Below, one piece after another: positions 9,036 to 17,118 of a DNA stretch of 36,679 nucleotides (its first letter is position 1; each line of letters begins with the position of its first letter). Below the pieces are notes generated by a model, which had not been told where the DNA came from, did no database searches, and saw nothing but the letters and a program-made list of their open reading frames with translations. Origin of the DNA: Bryobacterales bacterium (GTDB lineage: Bacteria; Acidobacteriota; Terriglobia; Bryobacterales; UBA6623); NCBI GenBank assembly GCA_022823865.1, contig JAJEHF010000151.1, positions 1-36,679 on the forward strand, written 5' to 3'. Both the position numbers and the translations under genes were made by a program.

Positions 9036-10118
9036 TCAGCGGTTGGCCTGACCGCGGTCCTCCCGGTCGCGGCGTGGTGCCCTCTGTCCGCGGTTGTCGC
9101 GGCGCTGGCGTTCACCGCGCTCAGGCTGCGAGACTTCCTCACCCGGATCGAAGTCCCCGTTAACGCGGGGCAGCCCGGCATCCACTTCGCTGAGGTAGGC
9201 GTCCAGCCTCTTTTCGAGTGCCTCTGCCTTCGCGGGCAGTGCCGAGAATAGGTTGTTGCGCTCGTACGGGTCAGTACGGACGTTGAAGAGCCTGGGCTTG
9301 CTCGGGTCCTTGTAGAAGCGAATCAGCTTGTAGTCACCCCAGAGAATGGCCGAGGCTGGTCCCAGCGGGTCGAAATCGTAGTGGGGGAAGTGGAAGACAA
9401 TCTCTTCGCGCGGCCTGACGACCGAGCCGCGGGCGTTAGTGGTCAAGACGGGAGCCAGGCTGCCGCCCTCAACGCCTCGCGGCAGCTTGTCGGCCAGGCC
9501 GGCCAGGTCAGCCACGGTGGGCACCAAGTCCATCCCGGTCGCCCGGACGCGCGATACCGATCCGGGCGCGATTCCCGGGCCCCGGAAGAACAGCGGGACC
9601 TTCAAGCCTCCTTCCCAGACCGTTCCCTTTCCTAGTGCCAGCGGCCGGTTGCCCGAGCCGGGCGTGCCGTGGTCGGTGGTGTAGAACAGATAGGTCTCGT
9701 CGGCGATTCCCAGCTCTTCGAGCTTGTCCAAGACCATTCCGATGGTGATGTCCATGTCGAGCACCGCCGCTGCCGACGCGGTCTCCCGCGCATTTCGCTC
9801 GCGGCTTTCCTCCCAGCTCGAGACCACCTGATTGGTGCTGCTCAGGGCACTCGCCCCGCCGCGCCCGCCGTAGTGCGAAATCTGCACATAGAATTGGCGC
9901 CCGGCCTTGGCGTTGGACTCGATGAACCGCAAGCCGCGCTCGGTGATGAGGTAGGCCTGCTTCGGATTGGGGCTGCGCACGTTCTCCGGGCCGCCGTTGT
10001 TGTTGGCGCCGTCGTTGTTGTCGAAGCCGTGCTCCCTCGGATTCCTGCGCCCAACGTGCCACTTTCCGAAATGGGCGGTTGCGTAGCCTGAGTCCCGCAA
10101 GACTTCGGCGACAGTTAT
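9036..10118 (-). pseudogene. Sulfatase, C-terminal part, cut off by an insertion sequence
   Basis: This is the C-terminal two thirds of a secreted sulfatase whose N-terminal part lies at 11557-11922. Reading the minus strand from 10118 gives TVAEVLRDSGYATAHFGKWH, the conserved segment that follows the active-site region in this family. Later come YLFYTTDHGTPGSGN (metal Asp and His) and GTVWEGGLKVPLFFRGPG, the usual substrate-pocket region. About 40 C-terminal residues form an unusual Arg/Asp/Gln-rich tail (ERGERQRRDNRGQRAPRRDR). Apart from the insertion there is no stop or frameshift, so the damage looks recent. Alone this piece lacks a signal peptide and the formylglycine cysteine and should be inactive. 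Confidence 0.9.
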
Positions 10119-10122
10119 GGGA

Positions 10123-10135
10123 TGGTTCGCTCCCG
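10123..10135 (+). repeat. Left subterminal inverted repeat of the insertion sequence
   Basis: TGGTTCGCTCCCG is the exact reverse complement of 11542-11554. It begins four bases inside the left element boundary. Confidence 0.9.
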
Positions 10136-10219
10136 CTCAGCGGCATAGGCCAGCTCGGCAATGCTGGTACTAGCGGCTTTCAGTGGCCGCAGTGCTGAAA
10201 ACAGGAGAGGAGGCCCAGG

Positions 10220-11293
10220 ATGGCATCAAGCAAGCAATCATCCCGGACGAGGGTACTGAAGGAGGTCGTCACGATTGGCCTCGACCTTGCGAAAACAACG
10301 GTCCACTTCGTCGGCCTGGACGAGACGGGGCAGGTGCTCACGCGCCGCAAGTACTCGAAGAGCAAGGTGCTCGAGGTCACCGCGAAGATGCGGCCCTGCC
10401 GCATCGGCATCGAGGCCTGCTGCGGCTCCCATCACCTCGGGCGCCAGCTGCTGGCCCAAGGCCACGACGTCAAGCTGATGCCCCCCAAGTACGTCAAGCC
10501 CTTCGTCAAACGCGACAAGAACGATACCAAGGATGCCGAGGCTTGCGCCGAGGCCTGCCTGCGCCCGACTATGCGCTTCGTGACTGTCAAGGGCGAGGCA
10601 CAGCTGTCAATGCAATCGCTGCATCGTTACCGCTCCCGGCTGGTGGGCAACCGCACGCAGCTGATCAACCAGGCCCGCGCCTTCCTGCTGGAACGCGGCA
10701 TCGCGGTGCCGCAGGGCAGGTGCCAGCTCGCGGCCCGGCTGCCGGACATCATCGAGGACGGCGACAACGCACTGCCCTACGAGGTGCGAACCCTGCTGGC
10801 GGACATGCTGGCGGAGTGGGAGGGGCTGGAGAGCAAGATCGACGAAGTCAACCGCCAACTGGTGACGGAAGCGAAGTCGAACGAGGCTTGCGGGCGGTTG
10901 CGCGAGATCCCGGGTGTCGGGGCACAGACAGCGACGGCGATCGTGGCGGCGATCGGCGACGGCCAGGCCTTTGAGAGCGGGCGCGATGTGGCGGCCTGGC
11001 TGGGGCTGACGCCTCGGGAGGATTCGACGGGAGGGAAGCAGCGACTGGGACGCATCAGCAAGCGCGGCAACCGGTACCTCCGCACGCTGCTGGTGCATTG
11101 CGCGCGGTCGGGTTTGGAGACGCTGTCGAAGCGCAGCGACCGGCTGGGGACGTGGCTGCGGCGGATGCTGGCGGAGAAGGACCGTCGGACCGTGATCGTC
11201 GCCCTAGCGGCCCGCCTGGCGCGGATCGCCTGGGCGATCCTGCGGAGCGGGCAGCGCTTCGGAGCACAGCCGCAGCCAGTGCAAGCGGCCTGA
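10220..11293 (+). CDS. IS110/IS1111-type DEDD transposase
   Basis: A 357-residue recombinase. The N-terminal RuvC-like DEDD domain shows IGLDLAK (Asp22), RIGIEACCGS (Glu65) and RDKNDTKDAEACAEA (Asp102, Asp105). A helical middle segment (about 120-225) follows, then the C-terminal Tnp domain with IPGVGAQTATAIVAAIGDG and AWLGLTPREDSTGGKQRLG, where Ser269 is the likely nucleophile, and RISKRGNRYLRTLL. Length and motifs are intact, so it is probably active. ATG 10220 follows a strong GGAGAGGAGG site. IS110 enzymes work with a structured guide RNA made from the element's non-coding end; the candidate lies directly downstream. Confidence 0.95.
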   Translation: MASSKQSSRTRVLKEVVTIGLDLAKTTVHFVGLDETGQVLTRRKYSKSKVLEVTAKMRPCRIGIEACCGSHHLGRQLLAQGHDVKLMPPKYVKPFVKRDKNDTKDAEACAEACLRPTMRFVTVKGEAQLSMQSLHRYRSRLVGNRTQLINQARAFLLERGIAVPQGRCQLAARLPDIIEDGDNALPYEVRTLLADMLAEWEGLESKIDEVNRQLVTEAKSNEACGRLREIPGVGAQTATAIVAAIGDGQAFESGRDVAAWLGLTPREDSTGGKQRLGRISKRGNRYLRTLLVHCARSGLETLSKRSDRLGTWLRRMLAEKDRRTVIVALAARLARIAWAILRSGQRFGAQPQPVQAA

Positions 11294-11541
11294 GAACAGA
11301 AAGCCGCAATTGCGAGAAAGGAGAAGGGAGTTTGATTTCGTCTGCCAGTTCTGGATTGATGGACAATCGGTCGGACCGGCGTCTCGGAAACCTGCCAGAG
11401 ACAATGGCCATTGCAGGTCGGTCTAGTTATGAGGACCGGGACGCGCGGACCCCATCATGGCCCGAAGCCTTCGGGATTCACTCAGAGGTCGGATATATTG
11501 GCGCAGACCACCGTCCAGCTAGCCAGGTCCGGTAGACACTT
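11294..11541 (+). ncRNA. Putative bridge RNA / seekRNA of the insertion sequence
   Basis: The 3' non-coding region of the element, where IS1111-group elements encode their guide RNA. It holds successive hairpins: CCTGC (11391-11395) with GCAGG (11413-11417), whose loop contains AGAGACAAT; CGGTC (11419-11423) with GACCG (11434-11438), whose ten-base loop contains AGTTAT; and CCCGAA/TTCGGG near 11461-11475. AGTTAT equals the top-strand left flank (10113-10118), and AGAGACAAT is complementary to the top-strand right flank (11558-11566). The two overlap by an AT core in the uninterrupted target. This is the target-guide layout expected for an IS110 guide RNA. RNA boundaries are not known. Confidence 0.7.
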
Positions 11542-11554
11542 CGGGAGCGAACCA
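11542..11554 (-). repeat. Right subterminal inverted repeat of the insertion sequence
   Basis: CGGGAGCGAACCA pairs perfectly with 10123-10135 and lies two bases inside the right element boundary. Confidence 0.9.
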
Positions 11555-11556
11555 TA

Positions 11557-11922
11557 TATTGTCTCTTCTGGCGGGAGCTCCAGCAGAGGCGTTGGTTCGA
11601 CCAGCCTGGCGTTCGGACCGGGGCGCGCTGTCACGAACGTCATCCCCAGCTTGGCAGGGCTCTTGCCCGTGAAGTACGTTGCCCGCGACGGAGTGCATCG
11701 CGGGGACGGCGCGTAGAAGTTTGCAAACCGCATGCCGCCATGTGCCAATCGCCGCAGGTTCGGCGTTCGGAAGTAGTCGTTCCGCGACTCAGGGATATCC
11801 GGGTCCATTCGGACGGAGGTGCTGGTCCAGCCCAGCCCTTCGCCCAGTATGAAAACGAAATTCGGCGCGGCGGCTGCGGAAGCTGCTATGGAAGCCAGAA
11901 TCAAGACGCCTCGAGCGATCAT
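11557..11922 (-). pseudogene. Sulfatase, N-terminal part, cut off by an insertion sequence
   Basis: This piece encodes a signal peptide (MIARGVLILASIAASAAAAP) and the N-terminal catalytic part of a sulfatase. SPRCTPSRA contains Cys76 of the C-x-P-S-R signature, which a formylglycine-generating enzyme converts to the catalytic formylglycine. The usual metal-binding start DDLGW is replaced here by GEGLGW, an atypical variant. The ATG at 11922 fits GGGAGG with a seven-base spacer; GTG 11937 and ATG 11928 are alternatives. After the ATA codon at 11557-11559 the reading runs into insertion-sequence DNA and stops at 11482. Rejoined to 9036-10118 it would give about 484 residues, a normal sulfatase length. 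Confidence 0.9.
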
Positions 11923-12148
11923 CGCCATCCCTCCCACTCGGCCTGTCCAGACCCCATATAGTCACACGATCTCCGATCTCGTGCGGTGTCCGGATCGGCT
12001 CTGCCGAGAATCGGGCGCGACGCGCAATACTGCCGCTGGTTTCGGACCCTCGGGGGACAGCCTAGACTGCTTGGCCATCACCCAACCGCCAACCAAGCTC
12101 CTCGCCCAACTAAGATATTCACTGTCCCCGCGGGATTGAAGGTGAGCG
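11923..12148. other. Divergent intergenic region between the sulfatase and iorA-like genes
   Basis: About 225 bases separate two divergent starts and must hold both promoters. CATATAGT near 11953-11960 is a -10-like element for the plus strand; no convincing -35 is seen. No further gene is evident. Confidence 0.3.
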
Positions 12149-12625
12149 ATGGCGCGATTCACAGTCCACATAAACCGGAATGAGCTCTCTACCGAGTCGC
12201 CGCCGGATCGACCCCTGCTGGACGTGCTGCGCGAGGACTTCGGTCTCACCGGCACGAAGTATGGTTGCGGCGAGGGCCAGTGCCGAGCCTGCACGGTCTT
12301 GATCGACGATCAACCCAGGGCTTCTTGTCTCACGCCCATCTCCAGCGTGGAAGGCATGAGCGTGACGACGATCGAGGGCCTTGCCTCGGGCGATCAGCTC
12401 ACAACACTGCAGCAGGCCTTTGTCGACGCGGACGGTGCGCAGTGCGGGTATTGCACCGCCGGAATGATCGTTGAAGCCACGGCGCTGCTCAAGCGGAATC
12501 CGCAGCCCAGCAGAGCGGAAATTGTCGACGCGATGAACCCGCACCTGTGCCGCTGTTGCGGCTATCGCAACATCTTGGCGTCGGTGGAGCTCGCTGCCCG
12601 GCGCTCGGAGGCGAGCGATGCCTGA
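12149..12625 (+). CDS. 2Fe-2S subunit of an aldehyde/isoquinoline oxidoreductase
   Basis: A 158-residue electron-transfer subunit of a xanthine dehydrogenase-family molybdenum hydroxylase. The plant-type ferredoxin cluster is bound by CGEGQCRAC and a following Cys (Cys40, 45, 48, 60); the second cluster by CGYCTAGM (Cys99, 102) and CRC (Cys134, 136). All eight ligands are present. The length fits the small subunit (IorA/CoxS-like). Its stop overlaps the start of the large subunit by eight bases, so translation is coupled. No FAD subunit gene lies nearby, consistent with IorAB-type enzymes that pass electrons to a cytochrome. Confidence 0.9.
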   Translation: MARFTVHINRNELSTESPPDRPLLDVLREDFGLTGTKYGCGEGQCRACTVLIDDQPRASCLTPISSVEGMSVTTIEGLASGDQLTTLQQAFVDADGAQCGYCTAGMIVEATALLKRNPQPSRAEIVDAMNPHLCRCCGYRNILASVELAARRSEASDA

Positions 12626-14747
12626 ACGATTCCGCGAAGACCTGTGCGAGCCCGATCGCAAGGAGCTCGCCGAGGGTCCCGCCTACCGCTTCGAACTGGA
12701 TCGCCGGGAATGGATCTCCTCGATCGGCGCCGGCTTGCTCGTCACGGCCGCGGGGAAGGTAGTCTTCAGCCCTGGCGGTGCCTCTGCTCAAGTCCGCTCA
12801 TCGCATCGGCTGCATCTGGGCGAGGACGGATCGATCACCGTGCTGACGGGCAAGGTGGAGTTTGGCCAAGGCTCGCGAACCGAAATCCTCCAGGCGGCGG
12901 CCGAAGAGCTCCGCGTTTCTCCCGATGCGCTGCGGGTGATGCTGGCGGACACGGCCGAAACACCGAACGATGGCTCGACCGCGGGCAGTCGGACGACGCC
13001 ATCGACGATACCTGTGGTTCGGCGGGCGAGCGCCTCCGCCCGCGAGCTGCTTGTGCGGACGGCGGCGGAAGCGTGGAATCTCGACGCTTCCGAACTGCGC
13101 GTGGAAGCCGGAGCCGTAGTCCGCGCGGGCAATCGGTTCTCCTATGCCGACTTGGCGCGCACGAAGCGGCTGGAAACAACCATTGACGATAACGTCCCCA
13201 GGGGAGTTCCGCTGAGAGAGGTCCGTAACTGGAGGGTGCTGGGCCAGACCCTGCCCAAGGTCGGAGCGCGCGAGATCGTCACCGGCGCTCACCGCTATCC
13301 CTCCGACATCGCGCGTCCCGACATGCTGTACGGCACGGTCTTGCGCCCGCCGGCGTACGGGGCGCAGCTCGAGAGCGTCGATCTCACTCCCGGCCGGGAA
13401 CTGGGCGCAGTGGCGGTGCGCGACGGAGAATTCGTCGGCTGCGCCGCGAGGACGTCTTACGAGGCGCGGAAGGCGTTGAAGGCGATCAGCGAGACCGCAA
13501 GATGGCGGACCACGGCTCATCCGTCTAGCGAGGGCCTCGGGGCCTACTTGAAGCGACATGCACAGTCGAGTGCCGGGGGGCGTCGCGGAGCGCGACGCCG
13601 CGAGAGCGGCGACGTCGACGGTGCACTGGCAGCTGCTAAGACCCTCGAGGCTTCGTACGAGATGCCCTATGTCCAACACGCGCCGTTGGAGCCGCGTGCG
13701 GCGGTCGCCGAGTGGGATAAAGACCGCCTTACTGTCTGGACCGGCACGCAGCGGCCGTTCGGTGTTCGCGAGCAGCTGGCTGAGGCGTTCCGCCTCAGTG
13801 CCGACCAAGCGCGCGTAGTCGTTCCCGACACTGGCGGGGGATTCGGGGGTAAGCACACGGGCGAGGTTGCCATCGAGGCCGCGCGATTAGCCAGAGCGGC
13901 CGGCAAGCCGGTTTCGCTCCGCTGGACTCGGGCGGAAGAGTTCGCCTGGGCCTACTTTCGGCCCGCGGCGGCGTTCGAGGCGCGGGCGGGCATCAGCGGG
14001 GAGAAGATCGTCGCCTGGGACTTCACTGCCTACAACCCGGGTACGGCGGCAATCGAGACGCCCTACGCCGTGCCGAATGTTCGCACGCAGTACTTTCCGT
14101 GCGACTCGCCGTTGCGCGAGGGTTCCTACAGGGGAATCGGGGCAACCGGGAACAACTTCGCTCGCGAGGTCTTCATGGACGAACTTGCCGGCACTGCCGG
14201 CGTGGACCCGCTCGAGTTTCGGCTGGCGAACCTCGACGACGAGCGGCTGGCAGCCGTCCTCCGGGCGGCAGCGGACCGATTCGCTTGGTCGACGGGCAAG
14301 TCGCTGGGACGGAATCGCGGATCGGGCATCGCCGCTGGCTTCGAGAAGGGCTCGTACATCGCTATCTGTGCACGGGTTCGAGTCGAGGGAGGAAGCGTCG
14401 AGGTAGAGCGATTGGTCTCGGCGTTCGATTGCGGAGCGATCCTCAATCCCGGCAACTTGCGGGCCCAGATCGAAGGTTGCGTCATCCAAGGACTGGGCGC
14501 GGCGCTGAGCGAAGAGATTCGCTTCGCCGGCGGAAAGCTGCTCAACGGCTCGTTCGCACAATACCCCCTGCCGCGCTTGCGAGGCACGCCGCCCATGGAG
14601 ACAGTCTTGCTGAATCGGCCGGACGTCCAGCCTGCAGGGGCGGGCGAAACTCCGATCATCGCCGTGGCCCCGGCACTGGCCAACGCAGTCTTCGACGCGA
14701 CGGGGCAAAGGGTGCGCTCGCTGCCTCTCCGAGCACGTGCGGCTTGA
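12618..14747 (+). CDS. Molybdopterin-binding subunit, IorB-like
   Basis: A 709-residue catalytic subunit with the molybdenum cofactor. The N-terminal segment DRREWISSIGAGLLVTAAG (twin Arg at 29-30, then a hydrophobic stretch) resembles a Tat signal, as known for IorB-type subunits, implying export of the folded enzyme with its small subunit. Features of the family: EFGQGSRTEILQAAAEEL early, TGAHRYPSDIARPDMLYG in the hammerhead domain (about 220-240), PDTGGGFGGKHTGE in the cofactor-binding part, and GAGETPI with the conserved catalytic Glu677. It hydroxylates aldehydes or N-heterocycles using water; substrate unknown. It starts inside the end of the 2Fe-2S subunit gene. Confidence 0.88.
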   Translation: MPERFREDLCEPDRKELAEGPAYRFELDRREWISSIGAGLLVTAAGKVVFSPGGASAQVRSSHRLHLGEDGSITVLTGKVEFGQGSRTEILQAAAEELRVSPDALRVMLADTAETPNDGSTAGSRTTPSTIPVVRRASASARELLVRTAAEAWNLDASELRVEAGAVVRAGNRFSYADLARTKRLETTIDDNVPRGVPLREVRNWRVLGQTLPKVGAREIVTGAHRYPSDIARPDMLYGTVLRPPAYGAQLESVDLTPGRELGAVAVRDGEFVGCAARTSYEARKALKAISETARWRTTAHPSSEGLGAYLKRHAQSSAGGRRGARRRESGDVDGALAAAKTLEASYEMPYVQHAPLEPRAAVAEWDKDRLTVWTGTQRPFGVREQLAEAFRLSADQARVVVPDTGGGFGGKHTGEVAIEAARLARAAGKPVSLRWTRAEEFAWAYFRPAAAFEARAGISGEKIVAWDFTAYNPGTAAIETPYAVPNVRTQYFPCDSPLREGSYRGIGATGNNFAREVFMDELAGTAGVDPLEFRLANLDDERLAAVLRAAADRFAWSTGKSLGRNRGSGIAAGFEKGSYIAICARVRVEGGSVEVERLVSAFDCGAILNPGNLRAQIEGCVIQGLGAALSEEIRFAGGKLLNGSFAQYPLPRLRGTPPMETVLLNRPDVQPAGAGETPIIAVAPALANAVFDATGQRVRSLPLRARAA

Positions 14748-14819
14748 GAGGCGTGCTGTTGAACGGGTCCGCCTACTCGCAGCCGAACTTGGAGCCCCCG
14801 CCGACTTGAGCTGACGGGC

Positions 14820-15863
14820 CTATTCCGTCCCGGCTAGGAGCGAGGAGAGCTCGGCGAGCTTCGCGAGCTTTTCGGCCGCCGCGCCCGAGTCGATCGCCTC
14901 TTGGGCAAGCGCGGCCGCCGCGCTCCAGCCGGTTGCGGCTTCCGACACGTGAATCGCGGCCGCGGCGTTGACGACCACGATATCGCGCGCCGGCCCGCGC
15001 TCGCCTGCCAGCACGGACCGGATGATCGAGGCGTTGCTAGCGATGTCGCCGCCGGACAGCGACGCCGCGCTGGCTCGTGCCACGCCAAACTCGTCAGGCT
15101 CGAGAGATCCCTGCCTCGAGACCTTGCCGCGGACTACCTCGCTGAAGCGGGTCGGACCGGTGGTCGTGATTTCATCCATTCCGTCACTGCCGTGTACCAC
15201 CAGTGCGCGGCGAGCGCCCAGGCGGGCCAGCGCGGCGGCCGCGAGCGGCACGATCTGGTCGTCGTACACGCCCATGACCTGTACCGCGGCTCCGGCAGGG
15301 TTGGTCAGCGGGCCGAGCATGTTGAACACGGTGCGCATGCCCAACTCGCGCCGCACCGGTCCGGCGTGGCGCATGGCCGGGTGCATCGCTTGCGCGAATA
15401 GGAAGCCGATACCCACCTCGTCGATGCAGCGGGCCGCCTGATCCGCGTTGAGCTTGACGTTGACACCGAGCGCTTCCAGCACGTCTGCCGAACCGCACTT
15501 GCTGGAAACCGCGCGGTTGCCGTGCTTGGCTATCGACACGCCCGCTCCGGCCGCCACTAGCGCGGCCGCCGTGGAGACATTGAAGGTCGATCCGCCGTCT
15601 CCCCCCGTGCCGCAGGTGTCGACGAGTTGCTCGCGCGGCGTGCGCACGGTGCGGACGCCAGTGGCGCTCGCCCTCATGGCGCGCGCAAAGCCCGTGACCT
15701 CGTCGGCGGTCTCCCCCTTCATGCGCAGGGCGACAAGCAGGGCAGCGATCAGCGGCGGCGACGACCGGCCATCGAGGATTTCCTGCAAGGCGGCGGCGGA
15801 CTGCCGCTCGGACAGGTCTTGGCGCGCAGCGGCTAGATGCAACGCTTCTTGGACTGCTGGCAT
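14820..15863 (-). CDS. trpD: Anthranilate phosphoribosyltransferase
   Basis: A 347-residue enzyme that joins anthranilate to phosphoribosyl pyrophosphate in tryptophan biosynthesis. Family motifs are clear: DTCGTGGDGGSTFNVSTAAA (PRPP loop), KHGNRAVSSKCGSADVLEAL, and RRELGMRTVFNMLGPLTNPA. Length matches the monofunctional TrpD. No other trp gene is adjacent, so it stands alone here. It is convergent with iorB and divergent from sucC across about 88 bases that must contain the promoters of both. Confidence 0.95.
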   Translation of the reverse strand: MPAVQEALHLAAARQDLSERQSAAALQEILDGRSSPPLIAALLVALRMKGETADEVTGFARAMRASATGVRTVRTPREQLVDTCGTGGDGGSTFNVSTAAALVAAGAGVSIAKHGNRAVSSKCGSADVLEALGVNVKLNADQAARCIDEVGIGFLFAQAMHPAMRHAGPVRRELGMRTVFNMLGPLTNPAGAAVQVMGVYDDQIVPLAAAALARLGARRALVVHGSDGMDEITTTGPTRFSEVVRGKVSRQGSLEPDEFGVARASAASLSGGDIASNASIIRSVLAGERGPARDIVVVNAAAAIHVSEAATGWSAAAALAQEAIDSGAAAEKLAKLAELSSLLAGTE

Positions 15864-15951
15864 GGAATTGCGCTACGTCCGCCATCCCGGATATATTGGA
15901 GGTTCGGGCGGCCTGAGCGATTTTCTGATCGTACCCCACGGCCGCGTTCCC

Positions 15952-17106
15952 ATGAAGCTCCACGAGTATCAGGCCAAGGAAGTTCTGCGTGCGTACGGAG
16001 TGCCGACGCCTCGGGGCTCGATGGCCAAGACGGTCGCCGAGGCGCGGTCGGCCGCCGCGGATCTGGGCGGCAAGGTGGTGGTCAAGGCGCAAATCCATGC
16101 TGGCGGGCGCGGCAAGGGCGGAGGTGTGAAGCTGGCGCACAGCGTCGACGAGGCCGAACGCCACGCCGCTGCCATTTTGGGCATGACCTTGGTGACCCAT
16201 CAAACCGGCCCGCAGGGACGGCTGGTGCAGAGGTTGCTGGTTGAGGAACAGTTGCCGATCGAGCGCGAGATCTACCTCGGGATCACCTTGGACAGGGCCC
16301 TGAGCAGGCCGGTCTTCATGGCATCGGCTCAAGGCGGGGTGGAGATCGAGGAGGTTGCCGCCAGGGATCCCTCCGCCATTCTCCGAGAAGCGATCGATGG
16401 AGCCCAGTTGCAGGGCTACCAAGCGCGCCGTCTCGCCTTCGCTCTCGGCATCGCGCCCGAGGCCCGAGCGTCCGCCGTGCAAGCAATGCAGGCGCTGGCC
16501 AAGGCTTATGACGAGTCCGACGCCTCGCTAGTGGAGATCAATCCATTCGTGCTGACCACGGACGGTCGCGCGGTCGCGCTGGACGCGAAGATGGACATCG
16601 ACGACAACGCCTTGTTCCGCCATCCCGGTCTCGCGGAATTGAGGGATCTCGACGAGGAAGAGCCGCTCGAGACCGATGCGATCGACCACGGCTTGAACTA
16701 CATCAAGCTCGATGGGAACGTCGGTTGCATGGTCAACGGGGCAGGGCTGGCGATGGCCACCATGGACATCATCCAATACGCGGGCGGGATGCCTGCGAAC
16801 TTCTTGGACGTGGGCGGCGGCGCAAGCAAGGACCAGATCAAGAACGGCTTCCGGATCATCCTGTCGGACCCCAACGTCAGGGCGATCATGATCAACATCT
16901 TCGGCGGCATCCTCAAGGTCGATGTCCTCGCCGAGGGGATCGTCGCAGCCGCGCAGGAACTCAGGATCGGCGTGCCGATGGTGCTCCGCCTAGAAGGAAC
17001 GAACGTGGAGAAGGGGCGTGAGATCCTCGCTGATTCGGGCTTGGACTTCATCGTCGCCTCCGACATGAAGGAGGCCGCCCAGCAGGCCGTCGCCCGAGCC
17101 GGCTAG
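15952..17106 (+). CDS. sucC: Succinyl-CoA synthetase beta subunit
   Basis: A 384-residue ATP-grasp subunit that binds nucleotide and, with SucD, converts succinyl-CoA to succinate in the TCA cycle. It starts MKLHEYQAKEVLRAYGVPTP at ATG 15952; the open frame continues upstream but without family similarity. VVKAQIHAGGRGKGGGVKLA is the nucleotide-binding region, SLVEINPFVLT holds Mg ligands, and NIFGGILKVD near the C-terminus is the signature contacting the phosphohistidine partner. Length is normal. sucD follows after 12 bases, then ndk, forming a likely operon. Confidence 0.97.
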   Translation: MKLHEYQAKEVLRAYGVPTPRGSMAKTVAEARSAAADLGGKVVVKAQIHAGGRGKGGGVKLAHSVDEAERHAAAILGMTLVTHQTGPQGRLVQRLLVEEQLPIEREIYLGITLDRALSRPVFMASAQGGVEIEEVAARDPSAILREAIDGAQLQGYQARRLAFALGIAPEARASAVQAMQALAKAYDESDASLVEINPFVLTTDGRAVALDAKMDIDDNALFRHPGLAELRDLDEEEPLETDAIDHGLNYIKLDGNVGCMVNGAGLAMATMDIIQYAGGMPANFLDVGGGASKDQIKNGFRIILSDPNVRAIMINIFGGILKVDVLAEGIVAAAQELRIGVPMVLRLEGTNVEKGREILADSGLDFIVASDMKEAAQQAVARAG

Positions 17107-17118
17107 GGGATATCGCGT

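Larger units (their letters stand above)
10119..11556 (+). mobile_element. IS110-family (IS1111 group) insertion sequence
   Basis: The element is about 1,438 bases long. Its ends are fixed because excising it restores the sulfatase codons exactly (GAG ACA ATA ACT GTC on the gene strand). A TAT at 10116-10118 and 11557-11559 is shared by both flanks, so either one end carries these bases or there is a three-base duplication. Thirteen-base inverted repeats lie a few bases inside the ends, a trait of the IS1111 group, as is the long non-coding stretch downstream rather than upstream of the transposase. The left non-coding end is 101 bases and the right 263. No second copy is present in the window. 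Confidence 0.9.

Noticed and set aside
11490..11501. CGGATATATTGG is shared by the insertion sequence end and the sucC upstream region (about 15888-15899).
   Set aside because: A 12-base match is at chance level in this window and the contexts are unrelated.
12798..13856. Long minus-strand open frame opposite the molybdopterin subunit gene.
   Set aside because: It is a GC-rich antisense shadow with Arg/Pro/Ser-rich composition, and the plus strand carries clear family motifs.
15448..15951. An upstream in-frame extension of sucC by 168 codons.
   Set aside because: It is antisense to trpD and has no similarity to the family; the normal SucC start is at 15952.
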